A DNA stretch of 64,000 nucleotides from CAMCYM01 sp964405405 (lineage in GTDB: Bacteria; Bacteroidota; Bacteroidia; Flavobacteriales_D; Sanyastnellaceae). The stretch covers positions 92,887-156,886 of the forward strand of contig CAYONT010000001.1 in the NCBI GenBank assembly GCA_964405405.1, given 5' to 3'. The notes below the pieces were generated by a model. It worked only from the letters and a program-made list of their open reading frames with translations, had not been told where the DNA came from and ran no database searches. A program made the translations under genes and the position numbers. Below are positions 49,388-57,536 of the stretch, piece by piece. The number at the start of each line of letters is the position of its first letter. Position 1 is the stretch's first letter.

Positions 49388-50850
49388 GTCGTTCCGTCTT
49401 TGCCGTCTTGAATTTGAATGCCGAGCGCGCTCAGCTCTTGCCTTATGCTGTCGGCTAGGGCGAAGTTTTTTTCCGATTTGGCCTGCTGGCGAAGCCGGAG
49501 GATGAAGTCCATCAAAGGTTCTGTCCAGCCGTCGCTGGCGGATGACGTGGATTTCCAGGCCAAACCAAGCACCCGCCCTCCCCATTCGTCCATCAGGTCG
49601 CGCAGGTCCTGCACAGCTGACGCGCTACAGGCCTGTCGCCCATCCCGGAAAGCGTGCACCAGCTTCGCTGCGTCGAAGAGCACCGAGATCAGCACCGGGG
49701 TGTTGAAATCGTCGTTCATGGCAGCGAAACACCGTTCCTTCAGTGCGAAAACGGCATCTGTTCCCATGTCCTCAGCGGCAGTGGGCGTTATTTGTTCCAG
49801 CGTCTCTCGGGCCTGGCTCAAGCGCTCGAACCCTTTCTCGGCCGCTTGCAAGGCCTCGTTGGAAAAATCCAGGGTGCTGGCATAGTGGCCTTGCAGCATG
49901 AAGAACCGAACGGTCGTGGCATTATATCCTCGCTCAAGCAAGGGGTGGTTGCCCGTCAACAGCTCTTCGGGGGTGAAACCATTGCCTTCGGATTTGGCCA
50001 TCTTCCGGCCATTGACCGTGAGCATGTTGCCGTGCATCCAATAGCGCACCGGGCGTTCCTCCCCATGGGCTGCGACATTCTGGGCAATCTCGCATTCGTG
50101 GTGCGGGAACTTCAAGTCCATTCCTCCCCCGTGGATGTCGAAGTGGGTGCCGAGGTACTTCGTGCTCATGGCAGAGCATTCCAGGTGCCAGCCGGGGAAC
50201 CCGACGCTCCAGGGCGAAGGCCAATGCATCAAATGAGAGGGGTCCGCTTTTTTCCAAAGTGCGAAGTCCAAGCCGTCCCGTTTCGCTTCTTGGCCATCCA
50301 ACAGCCGGGTCGAAGTGAGCAGTTCGTCAATCTTCCTGCCCGAAAGCTCCCCATAGGGATGTCGTTCGTTGAACTTCCTCACGTCAAAATAGACGCTGCC
50401 CTCAGACTCGTATGCATATCCAGCATCGAGAATCGACTGAATGAGCCCAATTTGCTCAACGATGTGTCCGGTCGCGGTAGGTTCGATGGAAGGAGGGAGG
50501 ATATGGAAGAGCCGCATGACGTCATGGAAGTCGTTCGTATACTTCTGCACGACTTCCATGGGTTCGAGATTTTCGAGCTTGGCCTTGCGGGCAATCTTGT
50601 CCTCGCCGGCGTCTGCATCATCGGTCAGGTGGCCTACATCGGTGATGTTCCGGACGTAACGAACTTGATAACCAATATATTGCAGGTATCTAAAGACGGT
50701 ATCGAAGGTAAGAAAGGTCCGAACGTTGCCCAAATGAACGTTCGAGTACACGGTTGGACCACAAACGTACATGCCCACATGTCCCGGGACCAAGGGCACA
50801 AAGGGCTCCTTGGTGCGGGTGAGGCTGTTGTAAATGTGCAGGGGTTGCAT
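49372..50850 (-). CDS. cysS: Cysteine-tRNA ligase
   Basis: A 492-residue class I synthetase. The start MQPLHIYNSLTRTKEPFVPL leads to the zinc Cys in MYVCGPTVY and the HIGH-type HLGN motif. Other zinc-site residues are in GWHLECSAMS and HHECE. The KMSKS-type loop is KMAKSEGN. The C-terminal DALR-like helical domain contains RDLMDEWGG. The frame is open 47 codons upstream, but the ATG at 50850 fits. It lies 17 nt after the threonine dehydrogenase stop, giving an operon with the M28 gene. Confidence 0.97.
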   Translation of the reverse strand: MQPLHIYNSLTRTKEPFVPLVPGHVGMYVCGPTVYSNVHLGNVRTFLTFDTVFRYLQYIGYQVRYVRNITDVGHLTDDADAGEDKIARKAKLENLEPMEVVQKYTNDFHDVMRLFHILPPSIEPTATGHIVEQIGLIQSILDAGYAYESEGSVYFDVRKFNERHPYGELSGRKIDELLTSTRLLDGQEAKRDGLDFALWKKADPSHLMHWPSPWSVGFPGWHLECSAMSTKYLGTHFDIHGGGMDLKFPHHECEIAQNVAAHGEERPVRYWMHGNMLTVNGRKMAKSEGNGFTPEELLTGNHPLLERGYNATTVRFFMLQGHYASTLDFSNEALQAAEKGFERLSQARETLEQITPTAAEDMGTDAVFALKERCFAAMNDDFNTPVLISVLFDAAKLVHAFRDGRQACSASAVQDLRDLMDEWGGRVLGLAWKSTSSASDGWTEPLMDFILRLRQQAKSEKNFALADSIRQELSALGIQIQDGKDGTTWSAQ

Positions 50851-50867
50851 GGCAATCGGCGGCAGCT

Positions 50868-51821
50868 TCAGGCGCCCAGGACGCGGGTGGACCAAGCTTC
50901 GAGCATGCAGTCTGCCAAACCCTCTACGTTTACCGCCGGCTCCCAACCCCAATCGCGCCGTGCTGCGCTGTCGTCTATGCTGGCGGGCCAACTGTCTGCA
51001 ATGGCCTGGCGATGGTCTGGGGCGTACTGGATCTCAAAATCGGGCATCAGGCGGCGAATGGCTTCGGCCAGCTCTGCCGGGTTGAAGCTCATGGCACCTA
51101 AATTATATGAAGTGCGAACCAGGATGTTTTCGGAGGGTGCATCCATCAATTGCAGGGTTCCCTGAACGGCGTCCTCGATGTACATCATGGGGAGGGTTGA
51201 ATCGGGGCGAAGGAAACAAACATAGGGCTTGCCGAGGGCTGCGTACCGGAAGATGTCTACGGCGTAGTCGGTGGTGCCTCCACCAGGCTCTGAGCGGTGT
51301 CCAATGAGCCCCGGGTAGCGAAGGCTGCGAACGTCTACGCCATACCGCTGGTGGTAATACCGGCACCACCATTCACCGGCTTGTTTCGAAATGCCATAGA
51401 CGGTGGTGGGGTCCAGGACTGCATCTTGCGGGACATGCTCTTTGGGGGTGGCAGGTCCGAAGACCGCAATGGAACTGGGCCAAAAGACTTTCGAAACCCG
51501 TCCTTCGCGGGCGCATTCCAAAACGTTCAGCAAGGAAGCCATGTTGAGGTCCCAAGCTGACAGGGGTCGGGCCTCACCGGTGGCCGACAACATGGCGGCA
51601 AGGTGGTACACCGTTTCATAAGGGCCTTGGTCCAAAACAGCACGCAATGCATCTCGATCTGTGGCATCGAGATGCACGTACGGGCTGCGCATCAGGGCTT
51701 CGTTGTCGGGAACGCGTATGTCCGCAATGGTGACATGCTCCACGCCCAACCGCTCTTGCAATGCCAGTACCAGTTCGACGCCGAGCTGTCCAGCAGCGCC
51801 AATGACCAATTGCTTTTTCAT
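50868..51821 (-). CDS. L-threonine 3-dehydrogenase, SDR-type
   Basis: A 317-residue extended SDR resembling the NAD-dependent threonine dehydrogenase of Flavobacteriia rather than the zinc alcohol-dehydrogenase type. NAD-binding GAAGQLG (8-14), DIRVPDN and the YHLAAMLS segment are visible. The catalytic Tyr and Lys are in VYGISK, the Ser in PSSIAVFG, and RYPGLIG and DSTLPMMYIEDA are typical of the subgroup. It oxidises L-threonine to 2-amino-3-ketobutyrate. The ATG at 51821 follows TATTTTTG by 6 nt, overruling the open frame upstream. Confidence 0.88.
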   Translation of the reverse strand: MKKQLVIGAAGQLGVELVLALQERLGVEHVTIADIRVPDNEALMRSPYVHLDATDRDALRAVLDQGPYETVYHLAAMLSATGEARPLSAWDLNMASLLNVLECAREGRVSKVFWPSSIAVFGPATPKEHVPQDAVLDPTTVYGISKQAGEWWCRYYHQRYGVDVRSLRYPGLIGHRSEPGGGTTDYAVDIFRYAALGKPYVCFLRPDSTLPMMYIEDAVQGTLQLMDAPSENILVRTSYNLGAMSFNPAELAEAIRRLMPDFEIQYAPDHRQAIADSWPASIDDSAARRDWGWEPAVNVEGLADCMLEAWSTRVLGA

Positions 51822-51827
51822 GTCCCC

Positions 51828-51835
51828 CAAAAATA
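51828..51835 (-). promoter_or_regulatory. -7 box TATTTTTG of the threonine dehydrogenase-cysS-M28 operon
   Basis: Exact TAnnTTTG match followed by GGGGAC and the ATG at 51821. Confidence 0.65.
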
Positions 51836-51880
51836 CGGCATGCTGTGGTTTTCCGGCTGACCCTGCCATGTCATCGGGTT

Positions 51881-51888
51881 TAACTTTG
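51881..51888 (+). promoter_or_regulatory. -7 box TAACTTTG of queA
   Basis: Exact TAnnTTTG match followed by TTCC and the GTG at 51893; it decides the unusual GTG start. Confidence 0.7.
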
Positions 51889-51892
51889 TTCC

Positions 51893-53098
51893 GTGGAAAC
51901 GACGGATTACCATTACGACCTTCCGGATGAGCGCATTGCTCGGTATCCGGTTTCTCCGCGGTCCGATGCGCGGTTGTTGCATTGGAAGGCCCCGGGGTCG
52001 CTGGGGCACTACCGGGTTCGTGATCTGGCTTCCCACTCCGAATTGCTCGGCGTGGGAACACAAGTTTGGCACAATGTTTCCCGTGTGATTCGGGCGCGAA
52101 TCTTTGCCCGTCGACCAACGGGTGGACTCTTGGAGGTATTGCTTCTCGAGCCGGTCGATCAGCCCGTTGAAGCAGCCTTGGGGTCATCTGCCCCCTCGGT
52201 TTGGCGTTGCATGGTGCGCGGTGCAAAACGCTGGACCACGGGCCCTGTCCAAGCTTTACAGGACATCGGGGTCACCATGAATTTGGTTGCTGCTGAATCT
52301 TCAGGAACCCGGCTCATCCGCTTGGAGTGGACCAGGGAATGTTCCTTGGGACAGCTCTTGGATGGGTTGGGAACCCTTCCCTTGCCGCCCTATCTGGAGC
52401 GAGATACCGAACCTGAGGATGATGTACGTTACCAAACGATCTATGCCGCAGCTCCGGGGAGTGTCGCTGCGCCCACGGCGGGACTTCATTTTGATGCAGA
52501 GGTTTGGTCAAGCATTCAAACGTATGCATCCGTGCATGCGGTGACATTGCATGTGGGGGCTGGTACGTTCAAACCCCTGGGTGAAGGAGGCTGGGCGACG
52601 CACCACATGCATGTTGAACAGGTGATCCTTGGGGTTTCAGAATTGGAAGCATTGGCGATTCCTGGGGTCAGGCGGGTGGCTGTTGGCACGACTTCGCTTC
52701 GGTCATTGGAGAGTTTTTTCTGGTGGGCCGTGGTTTGGCGTGCGACGGGCTGCCGTCCCACCGAGGTGAAGCAGTGGGATTGGATGCAATACGCTGCAGA
52801 TGGAGAGGGTTGGACGCTGGCAGAGGCTGCGGATTGGGTCCTGCAGTCGTTTCACGCAGAAGGCGGGGAGACCCGGCAGATTGCATTTGCAACGGGAATC
52901 ATGATTGCACCGGGATACAGAATTCGTTCAGTGCAGGCACTCATGACCAATTTTCACCAGCCCCAGAGCACACTGCTTTGCTTGGTGGAGGCGTTTGTGG
53001 GGCCCAATTGGCGTAACATCTATTCCAAGGCCTTGTCCGAGGGATACCGGTTCCTCAGTTTTGGTGATGCCAGTTTGCTCGAGCGACAGGAGTCCTAA
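51893..53098 (+). CDS. queA: S-adenosylmethionine:tRNA ribosyltransferase-isomerase
   Basis: A 401-residue enzyme transferring the ribosyl group of S-adenosylmethionine to preQ1 in tRNA, the penultimate step to queuosine. It shows YDLPDERIARYPV, YQTIYAAAPGSVAAPTAGLHF (the hallmark YA..G..AAPTAGLHF), GAGTFKPL, and MTNFHQPQSTLLCLVEAF. Translation starts at GTG 51893, 4 nt after the -7 box; no ATG precedes the conserved start. A region after residue 85 is slightly variable but complete. Its stop codon lies in the A-run that forms the T-tract of the convergent ppiD terminator. Confidence 0.94.
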   Translation: METTDYHYDLPDERIARYPVSPRSDARLLHWKAPGSLGHYRVRDLASHSELLGVGTQVWHNVSRVIRARIFARRPTGGLLEVLLLEPVDQPVEAALGSSAPSVWRCMVRGAKRWTTGPVQALQDIGVTMNLVAAESSGTRLIRLEWTRECSLGQLLDGLGTLPLPPYLERDTEPEDDVRYQTIYAAAPGSVAAPTAGLHFDAEVWSSIQTYASVHAVTLHVGAGTFKPLGEGGWATHHMHVEQVILGVSELEALAIPGVRRVAVGTTSLRSLESFFWWAVVWRATGCRPTEVKQWDWMQYAADGEGWTLAEAADWVLQSFHAEGGETRQIAFATGIMIAPGYRIRSVQALMTNFHQPQSTLLCLVEAFVGPNWRNIYSKALSEGYRFLSFGDASLLERQES

Positions 53099-53131
53099 AA
53101 AAAACAACCAGCGGCTTCTGGCCGCTGGTTG
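53096..53131 (-). terminator. Rho-independent terminator of ppiD
   Basis: An 11-bp perfect stem (53105-53115 with 53121-53131, core ACCAGCGGC) and 5-nt loop; on the minus strand it is followed by eight consecutive T. It lies 26 nt past the ppiD stop and overlaps the queA stop codon. Confidence 0.9.
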
Positions 53132-53157
53132 CTCATGGATTGTCCAGTTCGTAACCG

Positions 53158-55212
53158 TTAGTTCTTACCGCGGCGATCCTCCACTTCGGCGGCTTCGCTC
53201 ATTGCATTGAATACCCGGTTGTTGAAGCCACCTTTTGCCCGTCCAAACAGAGCAGTTTGCTCAGAAGTAAACTCGGTCTTTTCCGGAGCCTCTGTGATGT
53301 TTTGAGTGGAGATGACCCAAACCCCGTTATTTCCAACAATGGGTTCTGAGATTTTTCCTTTTTCCAGGCCCATGGCAGTGCCCACCACGAGTGGCTCTGG
53401 TGCCGCACCGGCTTCCGCAATGGTGGGGAATTTCAAAGCGATGCCATTGGCAACCTGGACCGTGCCGCCCACCGATTGTGCCACAGCGTTCAGGTCTGAA
53501 CCCTGCATTTGTGACTTAAATTTTTCCGCTTTTGCCTCCTGGATGGCGCCGGCGCGCATGGCCTCCTCAACGTGCTCGAACTCGGGCACACCAGCTTCCT
53601 TGATGCGTTGGAGGATGGCAATGACGTAAGCATTGTCGGTGAGCAGTGGCGAAGAGATCTTGCCCTCCTCTGCAGTGAATGCCCAACCCACCAATTCTGC
53701 TGCATTCTGAATGCCCGTCACTGCGGTTGCTCCGGGCACCAAATCCTTAGCCTCCGTCGTGGGGTAACCCAATTCAGATGCTTTGTTTAGGAATCCTTCT
53801 AAATCCTTCACACCAATGGCGAATTCACTGGCTGAGGCATAGGCCGCACGGGCGGTTTCATCCGAGGGGGTAACAGGTCGATCTAAGAAGTAAATCTCTG
53901 CGCCTTTTTTAGCTTCCGAATGCTTCAGGACTTCAATCAGGTGGACGCCGAAGGATGTTTCCACTGCCCCAATTGAGCCAGGTTTCTGCTCAAAACAGAA
54001 GTCTTCAAAAGGTGCGACCATCTGACCACGGGGGAAATTCTCGTACTTACCACCGGTCGATTTGGAACCTGGATCATCAGAGAAACGTGTCACGAGGTCG
54101 TCGAAACTTCCGCCCTTCTTCAAAACCGCCTTGAGGCTGTCCGCACGCTTCATCAAACTGGCCATTTCCGTTTTGTCAGAGGGATCAGTTGCCTGAAGCA
54201 AGATGTGACGGCAGGAAACACTGTCTGGTTCTGTTGCAAAACCAACAACCTTGGCCAGCCGGAAGTCGTTCCCTTTCCGGAAAGGTCCCACGATGGTTCC
54301 TGGTTGCGCATTCATGAGAGCCGATTCGTCAGCGTTGGAAGCCAGGGCATCGGCTGTGTAGCGACGCGCCACGGGATTCAACCCTTGGCCCGCGAGGAAA
54401 GCGCTGTCTCCAGAAGCCTGGGTCCAAGCGGTTTTGAGGTCATTGAGTTCCTGCTGGATGGCCTGGGCATCTGCTTCGGTCGCCATCACGGGGATGCGGA
54501 CGTAGGTCAAATCCCGACCCGCACGCTGCTTGTACTTCGGTTCGTTCTTGTGCTCGTTGTAAAACGACTTCACTTGGCTGTCAGACACTTCAATCTCTCC
54601 ATCGGGCACGCTCGAATAGGCTTTGAAGGCGTACTGGAAGTCCACCTTTTTGTTGGCGGCAATGTAATCTTGCTTCGCTTCCAAGGTGTTTGCATAGACC
54701 CCTGTCAGCAAAAGGTTGTCGTACTTCTCGCGAAGGCGCTTTTGCGTGATCAACTTCCTATACATCATGAAGTTGGATTTTCCTTCTGGTGTGCCCAGCA
54801 TGGCGCTGAACTGCTGTTGCCAGAACTGTTTGTTCTGGGCGTTGCTGTAGAAGGCCATGTTGAGGTAACCTGAATACCCGTCTTCGAAGAGCAGACCTTG
54901 GAACTCCTTGTCAGTGACTTGAAGGCCGAGCGCATCGTATCCATCCTGGAGCAGGATGCGAGAAACAAAGTCATTCCAAACCTCGTCAGCCAATTGCTCT
55001 CCACTGAATCCAAGGTTTCTGCGAAGTTGAACCTCTTGCTGAAATTCCATGGCAGAAATGGCTGTTCCATCCACGCTCCCCAAATCCCTATTGGTGCCGC
55101 TTCCGAACAAGGCCATTACGGCATCGTAAGGAATGAGGAAACTGAGCATTCCCAACCCAATCATCACCATGAGCAAGCCCTGGCGTTTCCGAATTTTCTG
55201 AATCAATGACAT
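53158..55212 (-). CDS. ppiD: PpiD/SurA-type periplasmic folding factor, parvulin domain
   Basis: A 684-residue membrane-anchored chaperone. A single N-terminal transmembrane helix (about 12-33, cytoplasmic MSLIQKIRKRQG) is followed by a SurA-N-like helical domain (about 45-240). A parvulin domain lies at about 335-445 (SCRRHILL opening, GGSFDDLVTRFSDDPGS, GQMVAPFEDFCF, SFGVHLIEVL). A further parvulin-like or helical region completes it. It assists outer-membrane and secreted protein folding. Its TATCTTCG box is 28 nt upstream, and a strong terminator follows. Confidence 0.9.
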   Translation of the reverse strand: MSLIQKIRKRQGLLMVMIGLGMLSFLIPYDAVMALFGSGTNRDLGSVDGTAISAMEFQQEVQLRRNLGFSGEQLADEVWNDFVSRILLQDGYDALGLQVTDKEFQGLLFEDGYSGYLNMAFYSNAQNKQFWQQQFSAMLGTPEGKSNFMMYRKLITQKRLREKYDNLLLTGVYANTLEAKQDYIAANKKVDFQYAFKAYSSVPDGEIEVSDSQVKSFYNEHKNEPKYKQRAGRDLTYVRIPVMATEADAQAIQQELNDLKTAWTQASGDSAFLAGQGLNPVARRYTADALASNADESALMNAQPGTIVGPFRKGNDFRLAKVVGFATEPDSVSCRHILLQATDPSDKTEMASLMKRADSLKAVLKKGGSFDDLVTRFSDDPGSKSTGGKYENFPRGQMVAPFEDFCFEQKPGSIGAVETSFGVHLIEVLKHSEAKKGAEIYFLDRPVTPSDETARAAYASASEFAIGVKDLEGFLNKASELGYPTTEAKDLVPGATAVTGIQNAAELVGWAFTAEEGKISSPLLTDNAYVIAILQRIKEAGVPEFEHVEEAMRAGAIQEAKAEKFKSQMQGSDLNAVAQSVGGTVQVANGIALKFPTIAEAGAAPEPLVVGTAMGLEKGKISEPIVGNNGVWVISTQNITEAPEKTEFTSEQTALFGRAKGGFNNRVFNAMSEAAEVEDRRGKN

Positions 55213-55240
55213 GGCTTAATGTCAACTTTTGTAAGGTGCG

Positions 55241-55248
55241 CGAAGATA
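55241..55248 (-). promoter_or_regulatory. -7-like box TATCTTCG of ppiD
   Basis: TTCG variant in the 143-nt gap between the CNNM gene and ppiD, 28 nt before the ATG at 55212. The rest of the gap has a weak GCAACC/GGTTGC hairpin without T-run and nothing else I can name. Confidence 0.5.
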
Positions 55249-55355
55249 ATCAAATCCTGTTTCTTGGGGACGAATCCCTTCACATTCAGGGGATGCATAC
55301 GCGCAACCCATCAGAAGGTTGCAAGTGGCAATGGTTCTGAGTGCTACAAAGCTGA

Positions 55356-56654
55356 TCACTCCCCGGTCGGATGGAGCAATTGCAACTTGATCAATCGGAT
55401 GCGATTTTGCTCGACCGATTCAATCTCCAGTATGGCATCCCGCAAGGGAAAGGTGAAACCTTCAGCGGGAATCTCCTCGACATGGTGCAGAACCAGCCCC
55501 CCCAATGTTTCATAGGCGTCATCTAGCGGGAGTTCGCAGCCACAGAGTTGATTGATTTCCGACACGTTCAAACGGGCAGACAGTCGCCAAATGCCCGGCC
55601 CAAGATTCTCAACGATGCGCTCCTCCACATCGAATTCATCGTCAATTTCGCCGATAAGTTGCTCCACGATGTCTTCCATGGTGAGGATGCCTGAAGTACC
55701 TCCAAATTCATCCACCACAACGGCCAAGTGCCTGCGGCGTTGCATGAAGCGCCTGAGTACTTCGTCCGCATGCATCGGTTCTGGAATGATCAATGTTGGG
55801 AGCAAAATGGACTTCAAGGAATCGGGCCTTTTGAATAGGTCTTTGGAATGCACGTAACCCACAATGCTGTCAATGTCCCCTTTGTAAACTACAATTTTGG
55901 AAAGACCGGTCTCAATGAACAAGTTCAACAAGGTTGCCAAATCAGTTTCGATGTCGACCGCCACCACTTCGTTCCTCGGGACCAGGCAGTCCCGAGCGCG
56001 TACTTTGTTGAATTCTAGGGCGTTTTGCATGATTTGGAGCTCATGCTCCAATTCTTGTTCAGGATGCATTCTTCCGCTGATTTGACGGATGAAATGGTCG
56101 AGGTCCACGGCGCCAAGGTTTTGTTTGGAGGCTTCCGCGGACCTTTTCTTTTGACCGGTCAGCCAAATCAGTCCTTGGCTCAATCCGACCACAATCAGCC
56201 CGGGAATGAGCAAAACGTGGTGGACAATGAATAAAATGGGGGCGAAATCCCGGAGCCAACGGTTGGGTTGTCCGTGGAAAATCGACTTGGGCAAAAATTC
56301 CGCTACCACGAGGACCACCGAGGTGGTGATTGCGGTTTGGCTGATCAAAGCCAGCAAGGGTTGCGGGGCAAGCATCCAATCCTCGACCTGAAAAAGGCTG
56401 CTGCTGATCCAACTGCCGGCCTCCATTCCGCAAAAAACCAGGGCCAAGTTGTTGCCTACCAAAAGGGTGGTTATGAGCCACTGGGGACGAGACGCCAAGT
56501 AGGCCACCATGCGCCCCCTCTGCGTTTGTTGGGCATCCAGTTCGAGTTGAAGGCGGTTGGCAGAAACGAAGGCAATCTCCATCCCGGAGAAAAAGGCGGA
56601 GGCAACCAGCGATGCCAGAATAATCAGCACGGAGCCTGTGGGGTCAACGTCCAT
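55356..56654 (-). CDS. CNNM/CorC-family membrane protein (hemolysin-type), DUF21-CBS
   Basis: A 432-residue protein. A CNNM/DUF21 domain with three or four transmembrane segments (about 5-165) opens with GSVLIILASLVASAFFSGMEIAFVS. A CBS pair (about 205-330) follows: ARDCLVPRNEVVAVD, SKIVVYKGDIDSIVGYVHSKDL and the acidic DEFGGTSGILTMEDIVEQLIGEI. It ends in a CorC/HlyC domain (about 345-430). Relatives transport or regulate Mg2+ or Co2+; the old name hemolysin is not evidence of toxicity. It is a paralogue of gldE at 61804-63150. It starts 11 nt after a 75-residue membrane protein. Confidence 0.92.
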   Translation of the reverse strand: MDVDPTGSVLIILASLVASAFFSGMEIAFVSANRLQLELDAQQTQRGRMVAYLASRPQWLITTLLVGNNLALVFCGMEAGSWISSSLFQVEDWMLAPQPLLALISQTAITTSVVLVVAEFLPKSIFHGQPNRWLRDFAPILFIVHHVLLIPGLIVVGLSQGLIWLTGQKKRSAEASKQNLGAVDLDHFIRQISGRMHPEQELEHELQIMQNALEFNKVRARDCLVPRNEVVAVDIETDLATLLNLFIETGLSKIVVYKGDIDSIVGYVHSKDLFKRPDSLKSILLPTLIIPEPMHADEVLRRFMQRRRHLAVVVDEFGGTSGILTMEDIVEQLIGEIDDEFDVEERIVENLGPGIWRLSARLNVSEINQLCGCELPLDDAYETLGGLVLHHVEEIPAEGFTFPLRDAILEIESVEQNRIRLIKLQLLHPTGE

Positions 56655-56665
56655 GAGGCCCGAAA

Positions 56666-56893
56666 TCAGTCGTTGAGCGCTTTGGTTCGTTCCAGGCGCT
56701 TTCGGAAGCTACGTCGGAAAAACCACCAGATGCCTGCAATGGCTGGGATCACGAGGGTGGCTCGCTCTTGTTCCCAACCGTTGCTACTGATTTGGTATGC
56801 GGAAAAGGTCATTCCTGCGATCAGGGCGAGGAGCCAAAAGCGCTCAACCCAAAGGCTCATTTTGATAAACCGTCTACTGTCTTCAGGCATCAT
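56666..56893 (-). CDS. Small membrane protein, unknown
   Basis: A 75-residue protein with two hydrophobic segments (about 18-33 and 45-60) and a basic tail (RRSFRKRLERTKALND). The initial MMPEDSRRFIKMS offers alternative starts at residues 2 and 12. It sits between lptC (28 nt) and the CNNM gene (11 nt) on the same strand. Tight spacing and the two-helix pattern support a real gene; I recognise no family. Confidence 0.65.
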   Translation of the reverse strand: MMPEDSRRFIKMSLWVERFWLLALIAGMTFSAYQISSNGWEQERATLVIPAIAGIWWFFRRSFRKRLERTKALND

Positions 56894-56921
56894 GGGCTCG
56901 AAAATACACCACGATACCGAT

Positions 56922-57536
56922 TCACTCGGTAGATGGATCCTCCAAATCCATCACTTCGATTTCGCCAGTCGGTTGGATGATGCGATAATTCTCGAAGCGG
57001 TTGTCGGATTCAAGTCCCTCTCCTCGGATGATGCCCGTTGCAGTATGGATTGTAACTGGCCGATGGGTGTAAACGCGGTTGGAGTCACTGGACCAAACCA
57101 AGTACTCGGTTTCCATTCGGTCTCCCACCCGATTGGTGACGATGACCTGGTCTTGGGCTTCCAATCGCATGTGCGCCTCGTCCAAGGTTCCTCTTTGGGC
57201 CTGCAAACTGGCTTTGTGGGTGTTTTCGTCACCGTCAACGAACAGCGTAAAACCTCCTGACACCTCGATCAGGCCTTCCGATTTTTCTTGGTCTTCTGAT
57301 TTGCTTCCTCTCGTTGTCCGTGAGAGCTCATGAGCGATGAGCACGTGTTTTACCTCACCGCGCTCAGAATATGCAAATCTCGCATTTTCGATTCGTTGAA
57401 CGGGGACCTTGGGGTCCTCCTCCCAATTCTCCCATTTGCCCTCTTCCGATGATGTACAACCCATGACCATCCATACCCCCAGCCCAAGTGCCCTTGGCAT
57501 CCATTTGCGGGGGGTAGGCGCATGCGATGTCGTCAT
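56922..57536 (-). CDS. lptC: Lipopolysaccharide export protein LptC
   Basis: A 204-residue lipoprotein-type LptC. The signal ends VMGC with probable lipidated C27, unlike the transmembrane-anchored proteobacterial LptC. The mature domain is a beta-jellyroll: PVQRIENARFAYSERGEVKHVLIAHEL, GGFTLFVDGDENTHKASLQAQRGTL and VWSSDSNRVYTHRPVTI, with a C-terminal GIIRGEGLESDNRFENYRI strand. It should receive lipopolysaccharide from the LptB-driven complex. The ATG overlaps the upstream stop by one base (TGATG). Confidence 0.88.
   Translation of the reverse strand: MTTSHAPTPRKWMPRALGLGVWMVMGCTSSEEGKWENWEEDPKVPVQRIENARFAYSERGEVKHVLIAHELSRTTRGSKSEDQEKSEGLIEVSGGFTLFVDGDENTHKASLQAQRGTLDEAHMRLEAQDQVIVTNRVGDRMETEYLVWSSDSNRVYTHRPVTIHTATGIIRGEGLESDNRFENYRIIQPTGEIEVMDLEDPSTE

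Noticed and set aside
55356..56654. Hemolysin/toxin reading of the CNNM proteins
   Set aside because: The DUF21-CBS-CorC architecture indicates a cation transport-related membrane protein; the hemolysin label is historical.
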